Source: Actinospineispora spinosispora DSM 44797
GTDB lineage: Bacteria > Actinomycetota > Actinomycetes > Mycobacteriales > Pseudonocardiaceae
Length of the DNA: 64,000 bases
Assembly: GCF_000429025.1 (NCBI RefSeq)
Contig: NZ_AUBB01000006.1
Span: forward strand, 496,001-560,000
Reading direction: 5' to 3'
Shown here: piece after piece, positions 23,153 through 31,386 of the stretch
Layout: each line of letters starts with the position of its first letter
Numbering within the stretch: position 1 is the stretch's first letter
Program-made: the position numbers and the translations under genes
The notes under the pieces: model-generated
Told to the model about the DNA's origin: nothing
The model's database searches: none
The model's input: the letters and a program-made list of their open reading frames with translations, nothing else

Positions 23153-24375
23153 GGCCGCTCCCCGGACCGGGCGACCTCGAACGCCGAGTAGCCGGGCAGC
23201 GGGAACCCGTTCGACATCCGGACCTGGTCGCGCAGCAGCAGCGAGCCACCCGGCAGAAGTCCCATCGCCTGCACCGCGCGGCGGCGGAACTCGATACCGA
23301 GGGCGGTCCTCGGCGTCATCATCGCGCCGTTTCCCTGCCCGAAACCCTGGATCCGGGTGATCCACGGCCGGAGCCTGTGCTCGTAGGCCCTCAGCCCGGC
23401 GACGACATCCCCGCCGGCGCGGGCCAGTTCCCCGGCCAGCACGTAGGCGCCGACCAGGGCGATGCTGGTGCCGTGCCCGGACAGCGGCGACGCGCAGAAC
23501 GCGGCGTCCCCGACCAGCCCGACCCGGCCCACCGACCAGTGCGGCAGCTGTACCTGGCTGCACGAGTCGAAGTAGAAGTCGGGTGCGTCGTCCAGCTGCG
23601 CGACCAGCCGCTCGGCGTGCCAGCCCATGCCCGCCGCGCGGGAGCGCACGACGGCCTTCAGCGCGCCGAGGTCGCGGTGGTCGAAGACGAACGGCGCGGA
23701 TCGGAAGGAGAAGAACGCCATGACCGCGCTGTTGTCCCGGATCGCCCGCGCGCCGAGGGTGCGGCCCGGTTCGGAGTACACCTCGGTCCAGTCCCGCAGT
23801 CCCGGTGTGTTGTCCGCGGTCCAGAAGGACAGATAGGTGTCGAGGTGACGCAACCGCGTCTGCTCCGGCGCGAACACCAGGCTGCGCACCCCCGAGTGCA
23901 GCCCGTCAGCGCCGACGACCAGGTCGAACGACTGACCGGGCCGGTGCGCGAAGTCGACGCACACGCCGTCGGGCCGTTGCCGGATGCCGGAGATGTGGTC
24001 TCCGAACACATAGTCGGCCACATCGCGGGTCGCCTCGTGGAAGATTTCCGACAGCACCCCCCGCAGGATCTCGATCTCGGTCACCGGCCCGTCGCCGCCG
24101 AAGCCCGCCACACCCATCGAGGCCAGCCGCCGCCCGGCGGAGTCGACGAAGGACAGCCCGTCCGCCCCGGTCCGCGCCGCGCGAATCGGCTCCGTGAGCC
24201 CGGCCTCGGCGATCACCTGGCGGGCGACGCCCCGGATGTCCACGAGCTGGCCACCGGTGCGTAGCGCCGGCGCGGACTCCACGACCGTCACGTCCGCGCC
24301 GTAGCGCGCCAACCAGTACGCCAGCGCGGGACCGGCTATGCCCGCCCCGGAAACCAACACCTTTGTGCCCAGCAT
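23149..24375 (-). CDS. FAD-dependent monooxygenase (PHBH/TetX-like)
   Basis: A 408-residue class A flavoprotein monooxygenase. KVLVSGAGIAGPALAYWLAR is the GxGxxG FAD fold near residue 5, VVGADGLHSGVRSLV is the DG motif near residue 155, and VGLVGDAAFCASPLSGHGTS is the GD motif near residue 290. The C-terminus has no extra domain. It resembles TetX-type enzymes, and the paired regulator has a tetracycline-repressor-like C-domain, but the substrate cannot be assigned. GAAGGAGGGG precedes the ATG at 24375. Two perfect or near-perfect operators (24395-24446) lie immediately upstream. Confidence 0.9.
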   Translation of the reverse strand: MLGTKVLVSGAGIAGPALAYWLARYGADVTVVESAPALRTGGQLVDIRGVARQVIAEAGLTEPIRAARTGADGLSFVDSAGRRLASMGVAGFGGDGPVTEIEILRGVLSEIFHEATRDVADYVFGDHISGIRQRPDGVCVDFAHRPGQSFDLVVGADGLHSGVRSLVFAPEQTRLRHLDTYLSFWTADNTPGLRDWTEVYSEPGRTLGARAIRDNSAVMAFFSFRSAPFVFDHRDLGALKAVVRSRAAGMGWHAERLVAQLDDAPDFYFDSCSQVQLPHWSVGRVGLVGDAAFCASPLSGHGTSIALVGAYVLAGELARAGGDVVAGLRAYEHRLRPWITRIQGFGQGNGAMMTPRTALGIEFRRRAVQAMGLLPGGSLLLRDQVRMSNGFPLPGYSAFEVARSGERP

Positions 24376-24394
24376 GCACCCCTCCTTCCGACTG

Positions 24395-24413
24395 ACTTGG
24401 TCGGCGACCAAGT
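24395..24413. promoter_or_regulatory. TetR operator, perfect 19-bp palindrome
   Basis: ACTTGGTCGGCGACCAAGT has nine perfectly paired bases on each side of a central G. It lies 19 nt before the monooxygenase start and 33 nt (three helical turns) from the next copy. The third copy is at 21872-21890 before the TetR gene. Confidence 0.8.
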
Positions 24414-24427
24414 TCGACGCCCAGTTA

Positions 24428-24446
24428 ACTTGGTCAGCGACCAAGT
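24428..24446. promoter_or_regulatory. TetR operator, second copy
   Basis: ACTTGGTCAGCGACCAAGT pairs at 8 of 9 positions and differs from the copy at 24395-24413 by one base. The 33-bp centre-to-centre spacing puts two dimers on the same face of the helix. Confidence 0.8.
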
Positions 24447-24519
24447 TTCAACCGAAGCCTCTGTGAGCGCCGTCATACTGGAAGTGCCGCACCACACTCG
24501 CGCAGACAAGAACTGAGAA

Positions 24520-24536
24520 GCGTGCTTATGGCACGC
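24520..24536. promoter_or_regulatory. palindrome GCGTGC-n5-GCACGC before the double-MarR gene
   Basis: Perfect 6-bp arms with a TTATG spacer lie 21 nt upstream of the GTG at 24558. The same arms recur at 25461-25477 after the gene, upstream of the molybdenum enzyme operon. This placement is expected for the binding site of the MarR-type protein encoded between them. Confidence 0.7.
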
Positions 24537-24557
24537 ATCTACTGATAGAGTCGCGGC

Positions 24558-25454
24558 GTGGCTGGGTACGGGCTTCGACTGGCACTGGTACTGGAGCGAC
24601 TGTTCCTGCGGAGCACGACACTGGGAATGCACGGCTCGGACGACCTCGACGAGCGGTCACATCAGGTGCTCGCCGGGCTGGCCCGCCTCGGCGCGCGGTC
24701 GACATCGGCACTCGGCGCCGATCTGGGCATCGACCGCTCCCGGGTCAGCCGATTGGCCTCGAGGCTCGTCGCCGCCGGGCTCGTCGCGCGTCAGGACGAC
24801 GAGACCGATGGCCGCGCCGCGCTGCTCGTCCTCACCTCGGCCGGGGAAATCCTCGTCGAACAGCGTCGCCAGACGCTCGCCCGTCGCCTCGACGTGCTGA
24901 CCGCACCCTGGCCCGAGGGACTCGACGCCGCGTTCGCCGACGCCGCCGGCCGCCTGGTCGCCGACCTCACACCGAGTCCCGCCACCCCACCCGAGCAACG
25001 ACCCGGCGCGGACGAGCCGAGGCTCGACCCGACGGAACGCCAGGTCTTCCGCAGCGTGCTGGCGATCACCGACACCCTTCGCGGCCGGGTGGGCGCCGAG
25101 GTCCGCCCGGTCACCGGGCTCAGCGTCGCGGAGTTCCTCGTACTGAGCAGGGTGGACGAGTTCCCCGGCCACAGCTACTCCGGACTCAAGGCGCTGGCCA
25201 CCAAGCTGGACTGGAGCGCGAGCCGGCTGTCCCACCAGCTCGCCCGCATGGAGTCGCGCGGGCTCGTCACCCGGGAACACGACAGCGATACCGGACACGT
25301 CCGCGTCACCGTGACCCCGGACGCGCGTGAGCTGCTGGAGAAGCACACCGCACTGCATGCCAGGGCTGTCCGACGGCACCTGCTCGCCCATCTCACCGAG
25401 GACGAGTCGGCCGTGTTCGTCCGGGTCGCCGCGCGTCTCGCCCGGTCGACCTAA
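24558..25454 (+). CDS. double MarR-domain transcriptional regulator
   Basis: A 298-residue protein made of two MarR units. Unit 1 (residues ~30-100) has STSALGADLGIDRSRVSRLA as its recognition helix and a wing DDETDGRAALLVLTSAGEIL. Unit 2 (residues ~165-280) has YSGLKALATKLDWSASRLSH and EHDSDTGHVRVTVTPDAREL. Normal MarR proteins are ~150 residues and dimerise; this one is a tandem fusion, able to act as an intramolecular pseudodimer. The two GCGTGC-n5-GCACGC palindromes flanking the gene (24520 and 25461) suggest control of itself and of the PaoABC-type operon. It is divergent from the monooxygenase gene. Confidence 0.85.
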   Translation: MAGYGLRLALVLERLFLRSTTLGMHGSDDLDERSHQVLAGLARLGARSTSALGADLGIDRSRVSRLASRLVAAGLVARQDDETDGRAALLVLTSAGEILVEQRRQTLARRLDVLTAPWPEGLDAAFADAAGRLVADLTPSPATPPEQRPGADEPRLDPTERQVFRSVLAITDTLRGRVGAEVRPVTGLSVAEFLVLSRVDEFPGHSYSGLKALATKLDWSASRLSHQLARMESRGLVTREHDSDTGHVRVTVTPDARELLEKHTALHARAVRRHLLAHLTEDESAVFVRVAARLARST

Positions 25455-25460
25455 CCAGAA

Positions 25461-25477
25461 GCGTGCTAAAAGCACGC
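25461..25477. promoter_or_regulatory. palindrome GCGTGC-n5-GCACGC before the molybdenum enzyme operon
   Basis: GCGTGCTAAAAGCACGC has 7-bp arms (GCGTGCT/AGCACGC) around AAA and matches the 24520 site in both arms. It lies 111 nt before the ATG of the iron-sulfur subunit and only 6 nt after the MarR stop. Confidence 0.7.
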
Positions 25478-25587
25478 AAATCGCCCTCATTGGGCGGCAG
25501 CCAACTACTGCTCGCCAGGGTTACCTGCAAGAACGACTCTATGAGCGCGCTGTGAACCAGTTGCCACGTCAATGGCATCTGTGCATC

Positions 25588-26223
25588 ATGGCGTCCATGA
25601 CGTGTCAACCCCCGCCACGCCCCGGCCTCCCGCCATCGACATGGGAGGCCACGCGGCGGACCGTGCTCAAGGCCATGGGTACCGCCGCGGCAGCGATCGG
25701 CGTCGCCCCCATGGTCACGGCATGCTCCGACCACCGCACCCGGGCGGTGGCCACCACCGTGGACCTCACGCTCAAGATCAACGGCACCGAGCACGAGCTC
25801 ACCGTCGAACCCCGCGTGACGTTGCTCGACGCACTGCGCGAGCGGCTGGGACTCACCGGCACCAAGAAGGGCTGCGATCGCGGTGAGTGCGGCGCGTGCA
25901 CCGTGCTCGCGGACGACCGACGCATCAAGTCCTGCCTCACGCTGGCCGTGATGCAGGAGAACACCGCGATCACCACCGTCGAGGGCCTCGCCTCCGGCCC
26001 GGACCTGCATCCCGTCCAGGCCGCGTTCATTCGCCGCGACGCGTTCCAGTGCGGCGGGTGCACCCCAGGGCAGGTCGTCTCGGCCGTCGCCTGTATCGAG
26101 GAGAGCCACACCGGCTCGGCCGACGAGATCCGGGAGTGGATGAGCGGCAACCTGTGTCGCTGCGCGTGCTACGCCAACATCGTCGCGGCGGTCCAGGACG
26201 CCGCACAGGAGATGCGGCGGTGA
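25588..26223 (+). CDS. paoA: Tat-exported 2Fe-2S subunit of an aldehyde oxidoreductase (PaoA-like)
   Basis: A 211-residue protein. The N-terminus carries a twin-arginine signal (ATRRTVLKAMGTAAAAIGVA, followed by PMVTAC, a possible lipobox Cys). Residues ~55-130 are a plant-type ferredoxin domain with GCDRGECGACTVL and one further cluster Cys at KSCLTL. Residues ~140-205 are the [2Fe-2S]-binding helical domain with QCGGCTPGQVVSA and NLCRCACY. This is the small subunit of xanthine oxidase family enzymes, and the signal points to the periplasmic PaoABC/YagTSR type. The stop overlaps the next start (GTGA). Confidence 0.88.
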   Translation: MASMTCQPPPRPGLPPSTWEATRRTVLKAMGTAAAAIGVAPMVTACSDHRTRAVATTVDLTLKINGTEHELTVEPRVTLLDALRERLGLTGTKKGCDRGECGACTVLADDRRIKSCLTLAVMQENTAITTVEGLASGPDLHPVQAAFIRRDAFQCGGCTPGQVVSAVACIEESHTGSADEIREWMSGNLCRCACYANIVAAVQDAAQEMRR

Positions 26224-27203
26224 AGGCCTTCGACTACGCCCGGCCGGCGACCGCCGAGGAGGCCGTCCGGCTCGTCGCGGAGCGGCCGGGCGCCTGCTTC
26301 ATCGCCGGCGGCACCGACCTGCTGAACCTCATGAAGGACGGTGCCGGCACCCACGACCGCGTCGTCGACATCAACGCACTGCCGTTGGCCGACGTGGTCT
26401 CCTCGGACGGGGTGATCCGGATCGGGGCGCTGGCCAGGATGCGCGAGGTGGCCGAGCACCCCGCCGTCCGGCGTGCACTCCCGGTGGTGGCGCAGGCGCT
26501 GCTCGCCTCGGCGTCACCACAGGTCCGGAACATGGCCGCGGTCGGAGGAAACATCCTGCAACGCACCCGGTGCGGCTACTTCCGCGACGCCGGCTCGCCG
26601 TGCAACAAGCGCACACCGGGCAGCGGCTGCCCCGCGCTGGACGGCCAGAACCGCGCGCACGCCATCCTCGGCGGCAGCGACCAGTGCATCGCGGTGCACC
26701 CGTCCGACCTCGCGGTTGCCCTGCTCGCCGTCGATGCCACCATCGTGACCCAGAGTCCCACGGGTGCCCGCCGCATCCCGATGGGCGAGTTCCACCGGCT
26801 TCCCGGCAGCACACCGGAACGCGACACCGCGCTCACCCACGGGGAGCTGATCGTCGGCATCGAGGTGCCTGTCACCGCGATGGCGGCGACATCGGGCTAC
26901 CTGAAGCTGCGCGACCGGACCACGTTCGAGTTCGCCGTGGTGGCCGTCGCGGCGGCGTTGGACGTACGCGGCGGCATCGTGCGCGACGCCCGGCTCACCT
27001 TCGGCGGCATCGCGACGACACCATGGCGCTCCCCCGAGGCCGAAGCGGCACTGCGCGGCCATCCCCTGTCCGACACGACGATCGCCGCCGCCGGGCGGGC
27101 CCTGGTCCGCGACGCGAGAACCCGCGAGTCGAACGCGTTCAAGGCGGACCTGGTCCAGCGGGCCCTCGACGGGCACCTGCGAGAGCTCGGAGGCATGCGA
27201 TGA
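26220..27203 (+). CDS. paoB: FAD subunit of aldehyde oxidoreductase (PaoB-like)
   Basis: A 327-residue FAD-binding subunit. FIAGGTDLLNLMKDG near residue 35 and AVGGNILQRTRCGYFRDAG near residue 105 are the two FAD-contact loops. The stretch CGYFRDAGSPCNKRTPGSGC has the Cys arrangement of the extra [4Fe-4S] cluster known from PaoB and 4-hydroxybenzoyl-CoA reductase types, absent in classical xanthine dehydrogenases. The C-terminal CODH-type domain follows (DARLTFGGIATTPWRSPEAE). It starts with GTG at 26220 inside the previous stop and overlaps the next gene by ATGA. It shuttles electrons from the molybdenum subunit. Confidence 0.88.
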   Translation: MKAFDYARPATAEEAVRLVAERPGACFIAGGTDLLNLMKDGAGTHDRVVDINALPLADVVSSDGVIRIGALARMREVAEHPAVRRALPVVAQALLASASPQVRNMAAVGGNILQRTRCGYFRDAGSPCNKRTPGSGCPALDGQNRAHAILGGSDQCIAVHPSDLAVALLAVDATIVTQSPTGARRIPMGEFHRLPGSTPERDTALTHGELIVGIEVPVTAMAATSGYLKLRDRTTFEFAVVAVAAALDVRGGIVRDARLTFGGIATTPWRSPEAEAALRGHPLSDTTIAAAGRALVRDARTRESNAFKADLVQRALDGHLRELGGMR

Positions 27204-29356
27204 CACACCCGGTCGGCAGGGCGATCCCCCGGGTGGACGGCGTCGCGAAGGTCACCGGCGCCGCCCGCTACGCGGCGGACCGGACGATGCCCCGCATGCT
27301 GCACGGCGCACTCGTGCTGAGCACCGTCGCGCGCGGCGTGATCACGGCGATGGACCTCTCCGCCGCGGCCGCCGCCCCGGGGGTCGTCGCCGTCTACAAC
27401 CACACCAACTCGCCCCGGCTCGTACCGGGGTTCGGCGGCCCGGCACCGATGCAGGACGCCACGATCACCACCAACGGCCAGATCATCGGCTACGTCGTCG
27501 CCGAGACGCTCGAGCAGGCGCAGGACGCGGCCACCCTGGTCACGACCACCTACGGTGCCGTGCAGACGCCGAGCACGTTCATCGTGGACGCGCCCGCCGG
27601 CACCGCCCAGGTGCCCGACGACCAGGACCTCGTCGTCGGTGACCCGCAAGCCGGGCTGGCCAAGGCGGACGTCACGGTCACCGGCCGCTACACCACCCCG
27701 CCACACCACCACAACGCGATCGAGCCCCACGCGATCGTCGCGTACTGGGACGACGACCGGCTGACCGCGCACCTCAGCACGCAGGGCGTCGGCGCCAGCC
27801 AGCGCACCTTGAGCAGCGCCGTGCGGATACCGGCCGCCGACGCCCAGGTGCGCTCCGAGTACGTCGGCGGGGGCTTCGGTGGCAAGACGTCCGCGGCCGC
27901 CGGACCGTACGCGCAGTACACCGTCGCGATCTCCCGAGCGCTGCGCCGGCCGGTCAAGCTGGTGGTGCCCCGGGCGCAGCTGTACTCCATCATCGGCCAG
28001 CGGGCCGAGTACCAGGCCGACGTCACCCTCGGGGCCACCCGCGACGGCACGCTGACCTCCCTGATCCACATCGGCACCCAGCAGCAGGCCCGAGGCGCCC
28101 GCATGCTCTTCAACCCGAACCGCTCGGTCCAGCGGCTCTACCGCGTACCCAACCTGCACACCCGCGCCCAAGCGGTACCTCTCGACCTGCCGACCGCACA
28201 GTTCATGCGCGCACCCGAGCTGCCCGCGCATTTCGCGCTGGAAACCGCGCTCGACGAGCTCAGCTACGAGCTCGGCATGGACCCGGTGGACCTGCGGATC
28301 CACAACTACACCGACATCAGCCCGGACACCGGCCTGCGCTTCAGCAGCAAGTACCTGCGCGAGGCCTACGCACTCGGGCGACACGCGTTCGGCTGGGACC
28401 GCCGCAACCCACGGATCGGCGCCATGCGTGACGGCACCGACTACATCGGCTGGGGCATGGCCACGGAGATGCACGCGCACGACGGCGGTTCGGCGTCGGC
28501 GCGCGTCCGGGTCGGGACCGACGGAAACGCCGTCGCCGAGTGCGGTACCCAGGACATCGGCACCGGCACCTACACGGTCATGACACAGGTGGCGAGCGAG
28601 GCGCTGGGGATCCCTCTGCACCGGGTCGAGTTCCGGCTCGGGGACACCACCTATCCCGCCGCGCAGACCTCCGCATCCTCTGCGACGGTCCCCAGCGTCA
28701 CCGGAGCCGTCGACAAAGCCGCGCGGGCCGTCCGCGACTCCGTCGTGCGGCTCGCGGTCTCCGACCCCGCCTCGCCCCTGCACGGCCTCGCCCCCGACCA
28801 GGTCGGCACCGAGCACGGCGACCTGTTCTCCCTGACCGACCGATCCCGCCAGGACAACTACCGCGACGTCGTCGCCCGGCACGGCGCCCCGGTGGAGAAC
28901 ACCGCGACCAGCACGAACGAGCCGGGCAACAGCTGCGGAGCCGTGTTCGTCGAGGTGCGGGTCGACCCCCGCTACGGCCGGGTCCGGGTCAGCCGCGTGG
29001 TCGGCGCCTACGACTGCGGCCGGGTGCTCAACCAACAGACGGCCCGCAGCCAGGTCATCGGCGGAATGACCTGGGGCATCGGGATCGCGTTGATGGAACA
29101 CACCCTCTACGACCGGCGCACGGCACGGGTCACCAACCCGAACCTGTCCACCTACCTCATCGCGGTCAATGCCGACGTCCCCGACCTCGAGGTCCTGTTC
29201 GTCGACCGCCCCGACCCGGCGAGCACCGCGCTCGGCGCCCGAGGCTTCGGCGAATGCCCCATCACCGGGGTCCCCTCCGCCATCGGCAACGCCATCTACC
29301 ACGCCACCGGACGCCGCATCCGCGACCTGCCGATCACCCAGGACAAACTGCTCTGA
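27200..29356 (+). CDS. paoC: molybdenum-binding catalytic subunit of aldehyde oxidoreductase (PaoC-like)
   Basis: A 718-residue large subunit of the xanthine oxidase family. IPRVDGVAKVTGAARYAADR starts the N-terminal aldehyde-oxidase domain. Molybdopterin-contact segments include RSEYVGGGFGGKTSAAAGPY (residues ~215-235) and QFMRAPELPAHFALETALDE. The catalytic Glu is in ALGARGFGECPITGVPSAIG near residue 690. The length matches PaoC. It has no signal of its own and would be co-exported with the small subunit. No XdhC/PaoD-type cofactor chaperone follows; instead comes a transporter relic. Substrates are probably aromatic or other aldehydes, by family. Confidence 0.9.
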   Translation: MTHPVGRAIPRVDGVAKVTGAARYAADRTMPRMLHGALVLSTVARGVITAMDLSAAAAAPGVVAVYNHTNSPRLVPGFGGPAPMQDATITTNGQIIGYVVAETLEQAQDAATLVTTTYGAVQTPSTFIVDAPAGTAQVPDDQDLVVGDPQAGLAKADVTVTGRYTTPPHHHNAIEPHAIVAYWDDDRLTAHLSTQGVGASQRTLSSAVRIPAADAQVRSEYVGGGFGGKTSAAAGPYAQYTVAISRALRRPVKLVVPRAQLYSIIGQRAEYQADVTLGATRDGTLTSLIHIGTQQQARGARMLFNPNRSVQRLYRVPNLHTRAQAVPLDLPTAQFMRAPELPAHFALETALDELSYELGMDPVDLRIHNYTDISPDTGLRFSSKYLREAYALGRHAFGWDRRNPRIGAMRDGTDYIGWGMATEMHAHDGGSASARVRVGTDGNAVAECGTQDIGTGTYTVMTQVASEALGIPLHRVEFRLGDTTYPAAQTSASSATVPSVTGAVDKAARAVRDSVVRLAVSDPASPLHGLAPDQVGTEHGDLFSLTDRSRQDNYRDVVARHGAPVENTATSTNEPGNSCGAVFVEVRVDPRYGRVRVSRVVGAYDCGRVLNQQTARSQVIGGMTWGIGIALMEHTLYDRRTARVTNPNLSTYLIAVNADVPDLEVLFVDRPDPASTALGARGFGECPITGVPSAIGNAIYHATGRRIRDLPITQDKLL

Positions 29357-29499
29357 CCACGCTCGGATTCGCGGATGAGCTGGTGTGGCTGGTTTCATGA
29401 TCAGGGTCGTCAGCGAGGGACGCGGCGTGAAAGTGCCGAGAGCGCCGGAACGGGGGCTTCCCGGGAGCGCAGTGATCGAACGGCGGCGCCGAACCGGCA

Positions 29500-30246
29500 A
29501 TCCACGCTGCTCGCCGGTGTCATCGTGGCCACGTGCGTCATCGTCGCGTTCTTCTCCGCGACTCGCCCCGGCGAATGGCTCGAATACAGTCCGTTACTCA
29601 CCCTGGTCGTGGTCGCACTCACCGGCAGCTGGGCCGTTCAACAGTTCGCCGACCAGGACCCGATCGTCGCCATCTCCGGTCTCAACACCGACAACCTGCT
29701 GTTCCTCACACTCGGCTTGCTACTGCACTGGCGCCCCCGCCACTTCCTGGCCGCCGTCACCCAGGCAGTGCCCGCCATCGATGGTGTGTTGATCCAGTTC
29801 CCGTTCTACGCGGGCATTGCGGCCATCATGACCAAAGCCGTCAACCACGACGGTCACTCCCTGGCGAACTATCTCGCCTCCGCTTTCACCAGCATCAGCT
29901 CCCCGGACTGTTCCCGCTGCTCATCGGTGGTTATTCGATCATCTTGGGCTTCCTCATTCCCTCCGGCGACGGAAAATGGATCATCGAGGCACCCTATGTC
30001 ATGCAATCCGCCACCGACATAGGCGTCAACCTCGGCTGGTCAGTGCAGATCTACAACGCCGCCGAGGCTCTCCCCAACCTGATCAACCCTTTCTGGATGC
30101 TGCCCCTCCCGGGCGTGCTCTCGCTCAAAGCCCGCGACATCGTCGGCTACACATTCCTCTACCTGCTGATCCTCCTACCCGTCGTCCTCGGCCTGCTCAC
30201 CCTGCTCGCACCGACCATGCCCTTCCACCCGCCCACCTACCGATAG
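29500..30246 (+). pseudogene. atoE: truncated, frameshifted short-chain fatty acid transporter (AtoE type)
   Basis: The sequence reads as the C-terminal half of SCFA transporters (normally ~440 residues): LNTDNLLFLTLGLLLHWRPR, then VLIQFPFYAGIAAIMTKA in one frame, a frameshift near 29900 (after AFTSIS), and FPLLIGGYSIILGFLIPSGD, IEAPYVMQSATDIGVNLGWS, EALPNLINPFWMLPLPGVLS and a proper end APTMPFHPPTYR in another. The N-terminal half is missing. Two lesions make function impossible. It follows the molybdenum enzyme operon in the same direction. Confidence 0.8.
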
Positions 30247-30366
30247 GAGACCAACGTGCGGCGAGCCAGGACAGCGGACACGACACGACCACCCATAAAC
30301 TCACGCAAAGCTGGTTTCGCTTCCTCGATGGCCCGGTGTGGGGGTCGAGATTTCTGGAGAACACAG

Positions 30367-31017
30367 GTGACAGGCCCGTTCCGCGAACACCCGTCCGATA
30401 CACCGCACTCCGCGGGCACCATTGAGTCAGACCGCTCACCTGAGCGAATAGTCTTCTTCACCGATGCGGCCGTGGCGATTGCCCTGACCTTGCTGGTGCT
30501 CCCCTTGTCCGAGCTCGTACCCGAGCTGGTCACCGAGCAGCGCCCCGCGATCGAGGCGATCACGCACAACCAGTGGAAGATTTTCAGCTTCCTGTTGAGC
30601 TTCATCGTGATCGCCAAGCTGTGGTTCGAGCATCACCGGTTGTTCGAGCAGGTCCGGGCATACAACGGCCCGCTCGTCGTGATGAATTTCTGCTGGGTTC
30701 TGACGATCGTCATCCTGCCTTTTCCGACGGAGATCGCCGGCGCCTACAGTAACGACCGATTCTCCGTGCTGTTCTATGTGGGAACGATCCTCGCCAGCAC
30801 CGCATGCCAATGCGCTCTCACCATGATCGTGCGTCTGAATCCTGAAACAGCGTCCAGTTCTTCCGCCATCTCGGATCGATGGATGATCAACTCGTTGGCC
30901 AGCACTTCCGTGCTCGCGATCGCTTTCGTCGTAGCCGTCCTGTGGCCCAATCTCGGATACTATGCATTGCTACTACTGATGATTCCATCGCACTTTGCTC
31001 GATGGGTGACCAAGTGA
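30367..31017 (+). CDS. TMEM175-family (DUF1211) membrane protein, putative potassium channel
   Basis: A 216-residue integral membrane protein. The first helix is RIVFFTDAAVAIALTLLVLP, matching the FSDG..AI.ITLLVL pore helix of bacterial TMEM175 channels, with the Asp retained but Phe-Thr-Asp in place of Phe-Ser-Asp. Four to five further hydrophobic segments follow (WKIFSFLLSFIVIAKLWFEH, VVMNFCWVLTIVILPF, FYVGTILASTACQCALTMIV, LAIAFVVAVLWPNLGYYALL). Bacterial members are K+ channels of this size. The GTG at 30367 has GGAGA 6 nt upstream. Lower GC than its surroundings and relics on both sides suggest a reshuffled locus. Confidence 0.7.
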   Translation: MTGPFREHPSDTPHSAGTIESDRSPERIVFFTDAAVAIALTLLVLPLSELVPELVTEQRPAIEAITHNQWKIFSFLLSFIVIAKLWFEHHRLFEQVRAYNGPLVVMNFCWVLTIVILPFPTEIAGAYSNDRFSVLFYVGTILASTACQCALTMIVRLNPETASSSSAISDRWMINSLASTSVLAIAFVVAVLWPNLGYYALLLLMIPSHFARWVTK

Positions 31018-31046
31018 CCAGGGATCCCACACACCTGGGCCGTCGT

Positions 31047-31370
31047 TCAGCTGCCACTCTCGATGAGTCTTCCGGCGTGGTCGACCAGCGCTTCGACGAT
31101 CTTCGGCTCCGCCACCGTCTCGACGACTTCGCCCTTGACGACGATCTGTCCCTCGCCGTTGCCGGAGGGCACACCGAGGTGTACTTCCCCTCGCCTCTCC
31201 CGGACCGTTGACCATGCAGCTCATCACCGCGATTCGCGGCAGGTGAGCGGGTCGTGATGTTCGACCGAAATCTCGAGGTCGGCGAAGCCGTGTTCCTCGG
31301 ACAGCCCGCACCCCCACAATGCTGACTCGACCAGTGCGCGCGGCGTGACGCCGCCGCAGTTCGCCGGTAG
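31047..31370 (-). pseudogene. ispG: fragment of ispG (gcpE) with internal deletion
   Basis: Two pieces of the MEP-pathway enzyme IspG are recognisable on the minus strand. [20 protein letters not shown] followed by [13 protein letters not shown] belongs to the middle of the protein. Then, after a deletion, comes the C-terminal MSCMVNGPGEARG, a frameshift, and EVHLGVPSGNGEGQIVVKGE with KIVEALVDHAGRLIESG before a TGA. About 100 residues between the pieces, including cluster Cys, and the N-terminal half are missing. A functional copy must exist elsewhere. Confidence 0.75.
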
Positions 31371-31386
31371 CCGTGTGTCCACACCG

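Noticed and set aside
24421..24446. A start of the FAD monooxygenase at 24444, inside the operators
   Set aside because: It would add 23 residues encoded by the two palindromes. The ATG at 24375 has an ideal ribosome binding site and begins the FAD fold.
26897..29500. An 867-codon open frame on the minus strand opposite the PaoB/PaoC-like genes
   Set aside because: It mirrors the codon structure of the clear plus-strand genes, is composed of Gly/Val/Arg/Asp runs without family motifs, and has no ribosome binding site.
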